Positions 18,139-26,656 of a stretch of DNA of 64,000 bases are shown piece by piece (position 1 is the stretch's first letter; each line of letters starts with the position of its first letter). The stretch covers positions 124,001 to 188,000 of the forward strand of contig LNEC01000011.1 in NCBI GenBank assembly GCA_001464035.1. Reading direction: 5' to 3'. This DNA is from Bradyrhizobiaceae bacterium Ga0074131 (lineage in GTDB: Bacteria > Pseudomonadota > Alphaproteobacteria > Rhizobiales > Xanthobacteraceae). The notes beneath the pieces were generated by a model. That model was not told the DNA's origin. It did not search any database and saw nothing but the letters and a program-made list of their open reading frames with translations. A program made the translations under genes and the position numbers.

Positions 18139-19386
18139 ATGGATCAGAATACGCCGCGGGAGGACACGTCGACAAAGCCGCTGAAGCCGGCGCGCGTGGC
18201 GCTCAACGTGCTCGCGCTGTGCTTTGCACTATCGGTCCTCGGCCGCGGCCTAGGCGAGAGTTTTACGGTGTTCCTCAAGCCGATCTCGGAGGATTTCGGC
18301 TGGGACCGTGCGCAGGTGGTTTCGGTCTATTCGCTGACCTGGCTGGCGGGAGGCCTGACCGCGCCGCTGGTCGGCCGCCTTTTCGATCGCTCCGGGCCGC
18401 GCACGGTATACTCGCTCGGACTGTTTCTGATCGGCGCGGCCTTTCTGATCGCGGCGAACGCGCGGGAGCTCTGGCAATTGCAGCTGAGCGTCGGCCTCTG
18501 CGTCGGTCTCGGCATCGCCCTGACCGGCAACGTGCCGAACTCGATCCTGCTCGGCCGCTGGTTTGGCCCGCGGCTGCCGACCGCGATGGCGATCCTGTAT
18601 TCGGCGACCGGCGCCGGCATCCTGGTGCTGTTGCCGGCGTCGCAGCTACTGATCGACCGGATCGGCTGGCGCGACGCCTACCAGCTGTTCGGTATTGTGG
18701 CGCTGGGCCTGATGCTGCCGCTGCTGGTGCTGCCGTGGCGGCTGTTCGCCACCGGCTCGCCGCACATCGCCGGCAAGACCGACGCCGGTTTCGTCGACAA
18801 TGGCTGGACGCTCCGGAGCGCGATGCGCCACCACGCCTTCTGGGCGCTGTTCTGCACCTTCTTCTTCACCGCGGTGGCGATGTACGCGATCACCGCGCAG
18901 ATCGTCGCTTATCTGATCGACGCCGGATTTCCGCCCTTGCAGGCGGCGACCGCCTGGGGCTTTTCCGGCATCCTGACGCTGGTCGGCATGCTCGGCATCT
19001 CCACGCTCGACGGCGTCATCGGCCGCCGGCCGTCGGTGCTGTTCAGCTACGGCGTCTCGATCGTCGGCATCATCCTGCTCTGGCTGCTGCAATACTATCC
19101 GAACTACTGGCTGCTGACCGGTTTTGTCATCTGCTTCGGCAGCATGATCGGTTCGCGCGGGCCGCTGATCACGGCGACCGCGCTCAACATCTTCCGCGGC
19201 GAGCGGGTCGGGACCATTTTCGGCACGATCTCGATCGGCAGCGGGCTCGGCTCCGGACTGGGTTCCTGGGCCGGCGGCCTGATCCATGACTGGACCCAAA
19301 GCTACAATTGGCTGTTCGTGTTCGCGCTGGTCAATGTCGTGCTGGGATTGATCCCATTCCTGGTGGTGCCGGCGCTGAGGCGCTAG
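18139..19386 (+). CDS. MFS transporter (monocarboxylate/oxalate-formate type)
   Basis: 415 residues with about 12 hydrophobic segments in two six-helix halves. The first pair ends VLGRGLGESFTVFLKPISED, and the conserved MFS A-like loop appears as GRLFDRSGPRTV between helices 2 and 3. The central loop (about 200-225) links the halves. The arrangement resembles the oxalate/formate antiporter-like group that moves organic anions. The substrate is not inferable. The start ATG lies 56 bases after tyrS, without a good ribosome-binding site. Confidence 0.9.
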   Translation: MDQNTPREDTSTKPLKPARVALNVLALCFALSVLGRGLGESFTVFLKPISEDFGWDRAQVVSVYSLTWLAGGLTAPLVGRLFDRSGPRTVYSLGLFLIGAAFLIAANARELWQLQLSVGLCVGLGIALTGNVPNSILLGRWFGPRLPTAMAILYSATGAGILVLLPASQLLIDRIGWRDAYQLFGIVALGLMLPLLVLPWRLFATGSPHIAGKTDAGFVDNGWTLRSAMRHHAFWALFCTFFFTAVAMYAITAQIVAYLIDAGFPPLQAATAWGFSGILTLVGMLGISTLDGVIGRRPSVLFSYGVSIVGIILLWLLQYYPNYWLLTGFVICFGSMIGSRGPLITATALNIFRGERVGTIFGTISIGSGLGSGLGSWAGGLIHDWTQSYNWLFVFALVNVVLGLIPFLVVPALRR

Positions 19387-19405
19387 CGAACCGCGAAACC
19401 GACGA

Positions 19406-22400
19406 TCAATTGTTCGGCGGAAACTCGACCGGCCTGTTCTCCTTGCCGGTGCCGAATTCGAAGATCTTACGGAGCACGCCTGGCGCCATCGCCGAGATCG
19501 GATTGATGCGAAGCACAGGCTGGCCGGGCGTGCCGACCACCTCGTAGGTGACGCCGATCAGGCCCTCATTGCTGCCGCCGCCGAGCAGCAGGCCGACGAT
19601 GGGAATCTGGCCGAACATGTTGTTCAGCCCGTACATCGGCACGAAGGTGCCGCTCATGCGCACCTGATTGCCGGGGTAGTCGATGCTGCCCTCGATGGTG
19701 GCGCCGATAATCGGCCCTTTCACGACGCCCTCACGGACCGTGAGCTGTCCATTCTGGCGGGTAAACTCCGCTCGCAGCCGGGAGAAGCTGACGCTGCTCT
19801 GGGCCCCGCCCGGCCCGCCGGCCGCCGCGCGCTCGAGGGCGGCTTCCCCCTTGACGGAGAAATCGCGGACGTTGATCAGGCCCTCCTTCGCGCTGGGCTC
19901 AGCCGTCGGCGGATCCATCGCCAAAGTGAGCTGCCCGCCGACCACTTTGGAATAGGTGTCGGTGAAGCGGAGGAAGGCGCCGGCGTCGTTGGTCTCGAGA
20001 TAAATCACCTCACGACCCTGCGTGCGGCCGCGCAAATCCGCCGTCAGCGGCGTATCGCGGCCAAGCTTGCCGCTCAATGCAAAGCTCTTCATGGCGCCGT
20101 TGCGCCGCGACAGTTTGACGTCGACGCTGCGCACCGCCTCGCCATTGAAGCCGGCCACCGCACCAAGCTTGAGATCGACATCGAAATCGATGCTCCTGGC
20201 CTTGCTCTTGGAGTCGGCCTCCTTGCCCGAAATGGCGGACTTGAGAAAACCGCGACCGTCGAACACGTCGCCGCGCATCGTCACCTTCAGCGCGCCATCC
20301 GGGGCGCGCTCGGCCTTCAGCGAGCTCTTGTCGCCGTCGGACGGCGAATAGGTGGGGAAGTGGGCGTTGATCAGGTCGCCGTTCTGATCGACCTCGAGCG
20401 CCCCCTTGATCGAGACGCCGCCGCCATCAATGACGATGTCCTCGAGCCGGGTGGATTGCTGCTTCTGCACCACGTTGAAGACGGCGCGGCTCGACCGGCC
20501 CGGCAGCTTGACCCAGCCCGGCAGGATATTATCGAGCTTCAGCGCGGTCAGATCGGCCTCGATGCCCATGCGGCTGGTTTCGCCGATCTTGCCCGACAGC
20601 TTCAGCGGAATGGCGCCGCTGACCGCGGGTCCGAGATCGAACCCGAACCGCGCGCGGCTGGCGTCGTCGAGCGTGGCCTGCAGTTTGATGTCGGCATCGC
20701 CCTCGTTGGGCTTGCGATAATCCAGCGAGGCCGATTGCCCGTTGATCTTGACCTCGCCCTTGACCTGATAGCCTGCATTGTTGGCGGTGACCCTCAGGCT
20801 GTTGGATTCGAGCTTCTGGTTCATCACCAGTTTGTCGGCGGCAAACCCGCTGAGATCGGCGATGATGGAGAACGTCGTGTCGGCCTTGGTCAGCTCTCGC
20901 TTGATCGGCAGGCCGAGCGAGACCACGGCGGACATCGTGCCCCTGCTCGTGTTGGGGTCGATCAGCGTGCCGGAAAATTCACTGAGGCGCTCGGAGGCGA
21001 GAATCTCGGCCGCGGCCGGCACCGGACCGTCGATCCGGAATTTGACCCGGGCCGGCGAGGGTTTCGGCGCCATATCCGGCACCTCGAATACCAGATCCGA
21101 GATGGTGAGCTTACGCCCGGTGGGCGTATCCGACACCGCCTGCCCGATGGTCACGATCGCGGTGCGGCCGGTGACCCGGGCCTTGAGATCGGCATCGCGC
21201 ACCAGCGGCAGTTCGTCGACCGGCCGCAGGGTCACGCCAGACGCGACGATGCTGACGGCAAGACCGTCATCCGGGATCGGCGGGCCGCGCCGGGACAGAT
21301 TTCGCACCGGCGAGTTGACGCCGACCTCGATGCGCTGCAGCGAGCCGCGTTCGATCCGCTCGATCACCCATTCGCGGACTTCGGGCACGATCAGGATCGG
21401 CCACATCCGCTTCAGCGCCGACGCCGACATCGGCGTTCCCGCAAAACCCAGTGTCAGGCGCGGCTCGCCCGAATATTCGACGCTGCCGGTCCCGGCAATG
21501 CCGATCTCACCGTTGCTGATATCCGCCTGGGTCAGCAGCACGCGCTTCCGGTCGGTATCGAAGCGCAGGCCGATGGCGATGCGATTGAAGATCAGGGGTT
21601 GCTCGTTGTCGGCCCCGGCGAGCACGATGGTGCCGCCGGAGAATCCCAGCTGCCATTCGGCGGTGCTGCCGTTGGGCGGCTCGAGATGGGCCAAAAGCGT
21701 GACCCGGTTCGAACCGGAAATGATCTTGAAGGGCGCCACCAGCACGCGCCGTCCGGAGTCCCATTCGACACTGATATCGGCTGAATCGATCGCCATCGGA
21801 TAATCAGGCGTATCGCTGTCGATGATATGCCCGGCCCCCGCTGCGATCTTGCCGCGGAAATAAGTCGGCAGGCCGTCGCGGCCGAGTTCGCCTTTCAGTT
21901 CGCCGGTCAGCGGCAGGTCCGCGCTGTAGGTCAGGTCCTTCAACCGCATTGCCAGCAGGATATTGGCCGTCGGGACCTTGTCGGCGCGGATGTCGACCGA
22001 GCGCACGCCATTGGCGGGAGGTCCGACCACGACGCGAAGCGACCAGGCGCGGCTGCCTTCTTCGCCGAGACTGAGGGCCACCCCGCCACCGCTCGGCCGG
22101 CGCAGACTGAGGCTGATGTTTTCGAACGTCCATCTGTTGCCGCGTTGCTGGTCGTCGACGACAAGGTTGCCGTTCTTGAGACCGATCTCGTTGAGGTTTT
22201 GCCCGTCGAGTCCGGTCAGGCTCAGGCTGTCGAGCCAGTCGAGGCCGGCGAGCAGACCGCTCTGTCCGCTGTCGGGAACTGGCGCAGGAGCGGATGCGGT
22301 GCCGGGCGAAGATGGCGCGGCTGGCGGCGTCACGGGGATCTGGCGTGGGAACGTCGGCGCCAGCCCTGCGTCCTTTTTCGAAGCCACACCGGTGGCGATC

Positions 22401-23146
22401 GGTTTGGCGGTGTCGCCGGCGGAAACCGTGACAGTGCCATCCGGCGTGATACGAACGGCAAGTTCGGCGTCGACCAGATTGAGACTCTCGGCGCGAAGCC
22501 GTCCCATCAATAGCGCGGTGCCGGAAAGCTTCACCTCGGCCTTCGGCGCGCTGGCGACGATGACGCGGTCCTGGTCCCTGACCACGATATCGCGGATGCG
22601 CACGGCGATGCGGATTCGTCCGGCCCGCTCGATCTGGGTGCCGCCGATTTCAACGGTATTGCCGTGGCCGATGTTCTCCTCGATAGCCGACGCCAGCCAG
22701 GGCGTGGCCATATCCAGATTGATCGGGCCGGCGCCGAGCCGCCACCACAGGCCGCCGAAACAGACGGTGAAGATCACCATCAGAACCGCGCTTGCGACGG
22801 CGACGCGCTTTACCCAGCGTTCCCCGGAAACCCAGCGGCGCAAGCGTCCGAAACGATCGCCCAGCCGGTGAAAGCCGGAGTTCGACCGCGACAACAGCCG
22901 GCGCGCGCGATGGCCGGCCGCCTCGTCATGGTCCTGATCCCAATCGGCATCATCCCACGGCGAAGGTTCGACGTCAGCACGCGGACTGGACCCTCTGGAC
23001 CCCTGGGGCGACGTTTGCCTTGCCATTGCCTCTCGGTGCTGGCGCTGATTGTTAGATGGATCGCCGTCAAGGCCGCGCCCGTCCGCATGGTACGAGCGTT
23101 CCCGTGCCGGCATTGCTGCCAATCCTCGATTATTACTGTTACTCGT
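19406..23146 (-). CDS. Very large DUF3971 / AsmA-like C-terminal protein
   Basis: About 1250 residues. The start is uncertain: in-frame ATGs lie at 23167, 23146 and 23026; 23146 (MTSNSNNRGL) is given. A polar, disordered N-terminus of about 115 residues precedes one membrane segment (VAVASAVLMVIFTVCFGGLWW). Then comes LGAGPINLDMATPWLASAI, the usual beginning of DUF3971. A long beta-rich region with many imperfect GxxxS strands follows, and an AsmA-like C-terminal part near GNQVRMSGTFVPMYGLNNMF. Such TamB/YhdP/AsmA-type proteins are thought to bridge inner and outer membranes and move phospholipid. It probably has a cytoplasmic N-terminus and a periplasmic body. Confidence 0.88.
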   Translation of the reverse strand, partial: TSNSNNRGLAAMPARERSYHADGRGLDGDPSNNQRQHREAMARQTSPQGSRGSSPRADVEPSPWDDADWDQDHDEAAGHRARRLLSRSNSGFHRLGDRFGRLRRWVSGERWVKRVAVASAVLMVIFTVCFGGLWWRLGAGPINLDMATPWLASAIEENIGHGNTVEIGGTQIERAGRIRIAVRIRDIVVRDQDRVIVASAPKAEVKLSGTALLMGRLRAESLNLVDAELAVRITPDGTVTVSAGDTAKPIATGVASKKDAGLAPTFPRQIPVTPPAAPSSPGTASAPAPVPDSGQSGLLAGLDWLDSLSLTGLDGQNLNEIGLKNGNLVVDDQQRGNRWTFENISLSLRRPSGGGVALSLGEEGSRAWSLRVVVGPPANGVRSVDIRADKVPTANILLAMRLKDLTYSADLPLTGELKGELGRDGLPTYFRGKIAAGAGHIIDSDTPDYPMAIDSADISVEWDSGRRVLVAPFKIISGSNRVTLLAHLEPPNGSTAEWQLGFSGGTIVLAGADNEQPLIFNRIAIGLRFDTDRKRVLLTQADISNGEIGIAGTGSVEYSGEPRLTLGFAGTPMSASALKRMWPILIVPEVREWVIERIERGSLQRIEVGVNSPVRNLSRRGPPIPDDGLAVSIVASGVTLRPVDELPLVRDADLKARVTGRTAIVTIGQAVSDTPTGRKLTISDLVFEVPDMAPKPSPARVKFRIDGPVPAAAEILASERLSEFSGTLIDPNTSRGTMSAVVSLGLPIKRELTKADTTFSIIADLSGFAADKLVMNQKLESNSLRVTANNAGYQVKGEVKINGQSASLDYRKPNEGDADIKLQATLDDASRARFGFDLGPAVSGAIPLKLSGKIGETSRMGIEADLTALKLDNILPGWVKLPGRSSRAVFNVVQKQQSTRLEDIVIDGGGVSIKGALEVDQNGDLINAHFPTYSPSDGDKSSLKAERAPDGALKVTMRGDVFDGRGFLKSAISGKEADSKSKARSIDFDVDLKLGAVAGFNGEAVRSVDVKLSRRNGAMKSFALSGKLGRDTPLTADLRGRTQGREVIYLETNDAGAFLRFTDTYSKVVGGQLTLAMDPPTAEPSAKEGLINVRDFSVKGEAALERAAAGGPGGAQSSVSFSRLRAEFTRQNGQLTVREGVVKGPIIGATIEGSIDYPGNQVRMSGTFVPMYGLNNMFGQIPIVGLLLGGGSNEGLIGVTYEVVGTPGQPVLRINPISAMAPGVLRKIFEFGTGKENRPVEFPPNN

Positions 23147-23319
23147 CATCGGGCCCAAGGAGCACATTCAACGAGCGGCCGGAGGTTGCGTCGAATTCCC
23201 TGTCACCATACTCCGGGGTCACCAGATTTGCCCAATTGCGGCACCCGGTCCCGCATCCCGGCGCAAGACCCGCAATACCGCCCATGATTGATCCGCCGAA
23301 AGCGACGAAAGGAAGGCGT

Positions 23320-24147
23320 ATGTCCAAGAAAACGCGCAAGAAATCCCCCAACACCCCCGCCGGGAAGCCGGCCCGCCCCAAGTCCGAGAGGAAGCCCAAG
23401 AAAGCGTCCAGTAAATCGGCCAGCCGGCCGGCCAAGACATCAGCGAAAGCCCGCAAGCCTGCGGCAAAGAAATCAGCCAAGCGCGCCAGCAATAGACCCG
23501 GCAACGCTCCTGCCAAAGCATCGCATAGGGCTCCATCGAAAGCGTTAAAGCCGTCCGGCCCGGACGAATCGGTTGCGCAGGCGGCTGCGCCCGGAGCGCC
23601 GGCCGCGAAGTCGCCGGCGTTGAAGAAGCCGACGATGCACCCAGCCTCGAGCCCTAAAACTGGCGCGGCAGCGCCGCGTCCGCTGGGCCTCAGCGAGGGC
23701 GCCACGGCGCCGGACTTCCAGCTGCCCCGCGACGACGGCGACACCGTCTCGCTCGACGACTTCAAGGGCAGGAAACTGGTGCTGTTTTTTTATCCGCGCG
23801 CGGACACGCCAGGCTGCACCAAGGAGGCCATCGACTTTAGCCGGCTGTCGGCGGCGTTCGCCGAAAACCAGACCGCCGTGCTGGGCGTATCGGCCGACCC
23901 GCCGAAGGTCCAGCAGGCCTTTCGTGACAAGCATCTACTCGTCACCCCTCTCGTTTCAGACGAGCAACATGAGATGCTGGATGCATATGGTGTCTGGGGC
24001 GAAAAAACGATGTATGGCAGGATCTTCCAAGGCATTCTTCGCACCACGGTTCTCGTGGGTGCGGATCGGCGGATCCTCCGAACATGGCGCAATGTGAAGG
24101 TCGATGGCCATGCCGAGGAGGTACTCGCGGCGGTGCGCGCCCTTTAA
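23320..24147 (+). CDS. Peroxiredoxin (Bcp/PrxQ type) with a Lys/Ala/Pro-rich N-terminal tail
   Basis: 275 residues from ATG 23320, chosen for GGAAGG six bases upstream; in-frame ATG 23284 is possible. Residues 1 to about 115 are low-complexity and basic (KKTRKKSPNTPAGKPARPKS, ARKPAAKKSAKRAS), resembling histone-H1-like bacterial tails. The peroxiredoxin domain follows: LSEGATAPDFQLPRDDGDTV, then FYPRADTPGCTKEAIDF with the peroxidatic Cys at about 165. The resolving Cys usual five residues later in Bcp proteins is replaced by Ile, so it may act as a 1-Cys enzyme. It reduces peroxides using thiol donors. The tail suggests DNA or nucleoid association. Confidence 0.88.
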   Translation: MSKKTRKKSPNTPAGKPARPKSERKPKKASSKSASRPAKTSAKARKPAAKKSAKRASNRPGNAPAKASHRAPSKALKPSGPDESVAQAAAPGAPAAKSPALKKPTMHPASSPKTGAAAPRPLGLSEGATAPDFQLPRDDGDTVSLDDFKGRKLVLFFYPRADTPGCTKEAIDFSRLSAAFAENQTAVLGVSADPPKVQQAFRDKHLLVTPLVSDEQHEMLDAYGVWGEKTMYGRIFQGILRTTVLVGADRRILRTWRNVKVDGHAEEVLAAVRAL

Positions 24148-24249
24148 ACTAGTCCGGTTCCATTCGCTAAAAATTAACCATGGGCCGGTCAAATCACCCC
24201 CGCCAATTCAGCCGTTCGGAGCTCCTGTCCGATCGGCGCGGGAGTGCCG

Positions 24250-25620
24250 ATGTCGAACCGTTCCGGACATTATTCCGAGTATTCCCAGCACCACTCACAT
24301 GACCATGGCAGGACGCCCCCTCGCCGCGCGGCGTCGAACCGAGCGGCGGCGCTGACCCCGTCACCCCGGGAGCAAGACGGCTATACTCTGGTTCATGCCG
24401 GCAAGCAGGTCCGCTTCGGGCCGGTGGCGTTCTGGATCGTAGTCGGCACGGTAACCGTGCTCGGGATGTGGTCGGCGGCCACGGCGACTTATTTCGCTTT
24501 CCGCGACGACGTTCTCACCCGCCTGATCGCGCGCCAGGCCGAGATGCAGTACGCCTATGAAGACCGGATCGCCGAACTGCGCGCGAAGGTCGACCGCACC
24601 ACCAGCCGCCAGTTGCTCGATCAGGAACAGTTCGACCAGAAGCTCGACCAGATCATGCGCCGCCAGACTACGCTGGAGTCGCGCGCCACCGCGCTCGGCG
24701 CCATTCCCGACGCCTCCGTTACCGGATCGATCCGCACGCCGTCGCGCGGCGCCACGGCAGGCGATGCGGCAACTCAGCTCACGCCGAAACCGTCGCCGAT
24801 CAGCGATACCGTGATCTTCGTGGCGCCGCCGGACCGCGAAGCGCGGCTGGAATCGCGTGCGCCGGTCGTCGCCAAGGTCCAACCGAACCAGTTCGCCAAG
24901 ATCCAGGGTTTTGACAACGTGCTGCTCCGCCTGCAGTCGTCGCTCGACAAGGTCGAGGGCCGCCAGATGGCCGCGCTCAGCTCGGTCGAGGAGAGCGTCG
25001 AATCGCGCATGCGCCGGATGCGTGGCGTTATCACCGATCTGGGCCTCGATATGGCGCAACTGGAGGCCGCGACCCCGCGCGCCGGCGTCGGCGGCCCGTT
25101 CGTTGCGGTCAAGCTTCCGCCCGATGCCAGCACGTTCGAACGCCAGCTCTCCCGGATCAACATCGCCCGCGCCCAGGTCGAGCGTCTCAACCGCACGCTG
25201 GCGCTGGTGCCGTACCGCAAGCCGGTGATCGGCGCGGTCGAGTTCAGCTCAGGCTTCGGGATTCGAAGCGATCCGTTCCTCGGCCGCCCCGCGATGCATA
25301 CCGGTCTCGATTTCCGCGCCGCATCGGGCGACCCGGTGCGCGCGACCGCGAACGGCAAAGTGATTACGTCGGGCTGGATGGGCGGCTACGGCCGCATGGT
25401 GGAAATCGACCACGGCAATGGGCTGTCGACCCGCTACGGCCACCTGTCGGAAATCAACGTCAAGGTCGGTGACCTCATCAAGATCGGCCAAGTGATCGGC
25501 GCCGTCGGCTCAACCGGGCGATCGACCGGCCCACATCTGCATTACGAAACCCGGATCGACGGCGACCCAGTCGATCCGCAGAAATTCCTGCGCGCCGGCG
25601 TGCGGTTGAGTTCCGGCTAG
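24250..25620 (+). CDS. M23 family metallopeptidase (LytM domain), membrane-anchored
   Basis: 456 residues from ATG 24250 with GCGGGAG upstream. A cytoplasmic, His/Ser-rich head (SQHHSHDHG) precedes a single membrane segment at about 56-82. A coiled coil follows (about 90-145 and 210-320). The C-terminal LytM domain carries the zinc site: HTGLD (HxxxD) in AMHTGLDFRAASGDPV and the HxH in GPHLHYETRIDG. It should be a periplasmic endopeptidase acting on peptidoglycan cross-links, or an activator of amidases. The distant amidase gene at 34.5-35.8 kb is a possible functional partner. Confidence 0.93.
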   Translation: MSNRSGHYSEYSQHHSHDHGRTPPRRAASNRAAALTPSPREQDGYTLVHAGKQVRFGPVAFWIVVGTVTVLGMWSAATATYFAFRDDVLTRLIARQAEMQYAYEDRIAELRAKVDRTTSRQLLDQEQFDQKLDQIMRRQTTLESRATALGAIPDASVTGSIRTPSRGATAGDAATQLTPKPSPISDTVIFVAPPDREARLESRAPVVAKVQPNQFAKIQGFDNVLLRLQSSLDKVEGRQMAALSSVEESVESRMRRMRGVITDLGLDMAQLEAATPRAGVGGPFVAVKLPPDASTFERQLSRINIARAQVERLNRTLALVPYRKPVIGAVEFSSGFGIRSDPFLGRPAMHTGLDFRAASGDPVRATANGKVITSGWMGGYGRMVEIDHGNGLSTRYGHLSEINVKVGDLIKIGQVIGAVGSTGRSTGPHLHYETRIDGDPVDPQKFLRAGVRLSSG

Positions 25621-25799
25621 AATCCGGCATCTCTTCTCCTCCTCAGCGCTGCTCATTCCGCCCGCTGTTGGTCACCTGAAGCGCCGAAAGATTCTTGGCT
25701 CCGATGTCGGCGGTCGGGGATATCAGACGTCCTCGTACCAGAAGCTGAGCCAAGCCAAATCCACGCGCGCCGCTCGGCTAGCCAGGGAGTGCCAACATC

Positions 25800-26246
25800 A
25801 TGTCCGGAAATACCGTCCGTCTGCATCGCGTCCTCGCCACCAAGCCGGAGAAGGTTTTTCGCGCCTTCCTCGATGCGGATGCGATGGCCAAATGGCTGCC
25901 GCCCCACGGCTTCACGTGCAAGGTCCACCATCTGGACGCCAAGGTCGGCGGCACCTTTCGGATGTCGTTCACCAACTTCACGACAAAGGCGGGCCATTCG
26001 TTCGGCGGCGAATATCTGGAGATCGTGCCCAATGAGCGTATCCGCTACACGGACCGCTTCGATGATCCCAATCTACCTGGGGTCATCGAGGTCACCGTGA
26101 TCCTGAAGCCGGTTTCCGTCGGAACCGAAATCAACATCGAACAGTCAAACCTGCCGGTGGCGATTCCGGTCGAAGCCTGCTATCTGGGCTGGCAACAGTC
26201 ACTCACTCAGCTCGCATCGCTCGTGGAGCCGGAAATTCCCGAATAG
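25800..26246 (+). CDS. SRPBCC (AHSA1/START-like) protein
   Basis: 148 residues, beginning NTVRLHRVLATKPEKVFRAF, the usual first strand and helix of activator-of-Hsp90-homologue domain proteins. WLPPHGFTCKVHHLDAKVGG and the FGGEYLEIVPNERIRYTDRF block follow the family. The ligand or partner is unknown; many members bind hydrophobic small molecules. Isolated gene; a palindromic repeat lies just downstream. Confidence 0.88.
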   Translation: MSGNTVRLHRVLATKPEKVFRAFLDADAMAKWLPPHGFTCKVHHLDAKVGGTFRMSFTNFTTKAGHSFGGEYLEIVPNERIRYTDRFDDPNLPGVIEVTVILKPVSVGTEINIEQSNLPVAIPVEACYLGWQQSLTQLASLVEPEIPE

Positions 26247-26261
26247 TCGGTACAGCGACCG

Positions 26262-26347
26262 CCGAACCTCATCCTGAGGAGCCGCGCGCGCTTCGCGCGG
26301 CGTCTCAAGAATGGAAGAAGAATGTGCCAGATGGTTCGAGACGCGCG
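26262..26347. repeat. Palindromic intergenic repeat, copy C
   Basis: CCGAACCTCATCCTGAGGAG ... CGCGCGGCGTCTCAAGAATGG ... CCAGATGGTTCGAGACGCGCG. It is the reverse-orientation counterpart of 6014-6100, sharing both the palindrome and the flanking TCTCGAACCATCTGGCACAT block. Confidence 0.75.
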
Positions 26348-26427
26348 CCCGGCAGCGCTGGTGCGCAGCGGGTGCGCTCTTCACCATGAGGGAGTTGAGC
26401 ATATCGCGCGAGTAGTAGCGATCGCCG

Positions 26428-26600
26428 TCAGTGCCCGACCTCAGCGGCGATGATGTCGCCGAACAATTCCCAGCCCGACGCCAGTGAATTTCATGGGCTG
26501 CATCTGCTCGATCGGAAAGAAATCGTTCGGACCGGTATTGATCCTGATCCCCGGCAACAGCACGTCGCTGGAAAAGTGCTTCAGGCTGGCGGCTTGCGCA
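26428..26600 (-). pseudogene. 3' remnant of an ABC transporter substrate-binding protein (LivK-like), frameshifted
   Basis: On the minus strand the sequence encodes QAASLKHFSSDVLLPGIRIN then TGPNDFFPIEQMQPMKFTG. A one-base shift later, WELFGDIIAAEVGH is followed by a TGA at 26430-26428. This is the conserved C-terminal end of branched-chain amino-acid-type periplasmic binding proteins in Bradyrhizobium. No upstream portion of the gene is present. It is a dead fragment between a palindromic repeat and the carbamoyltransferase gene. Confidence 0.75.
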
Positions 26601-26656
26601 CGCAAGCGCCGGCATATTCCGCCGCATGAAACAGGCATTGTTGCGCCGCTGCAATT

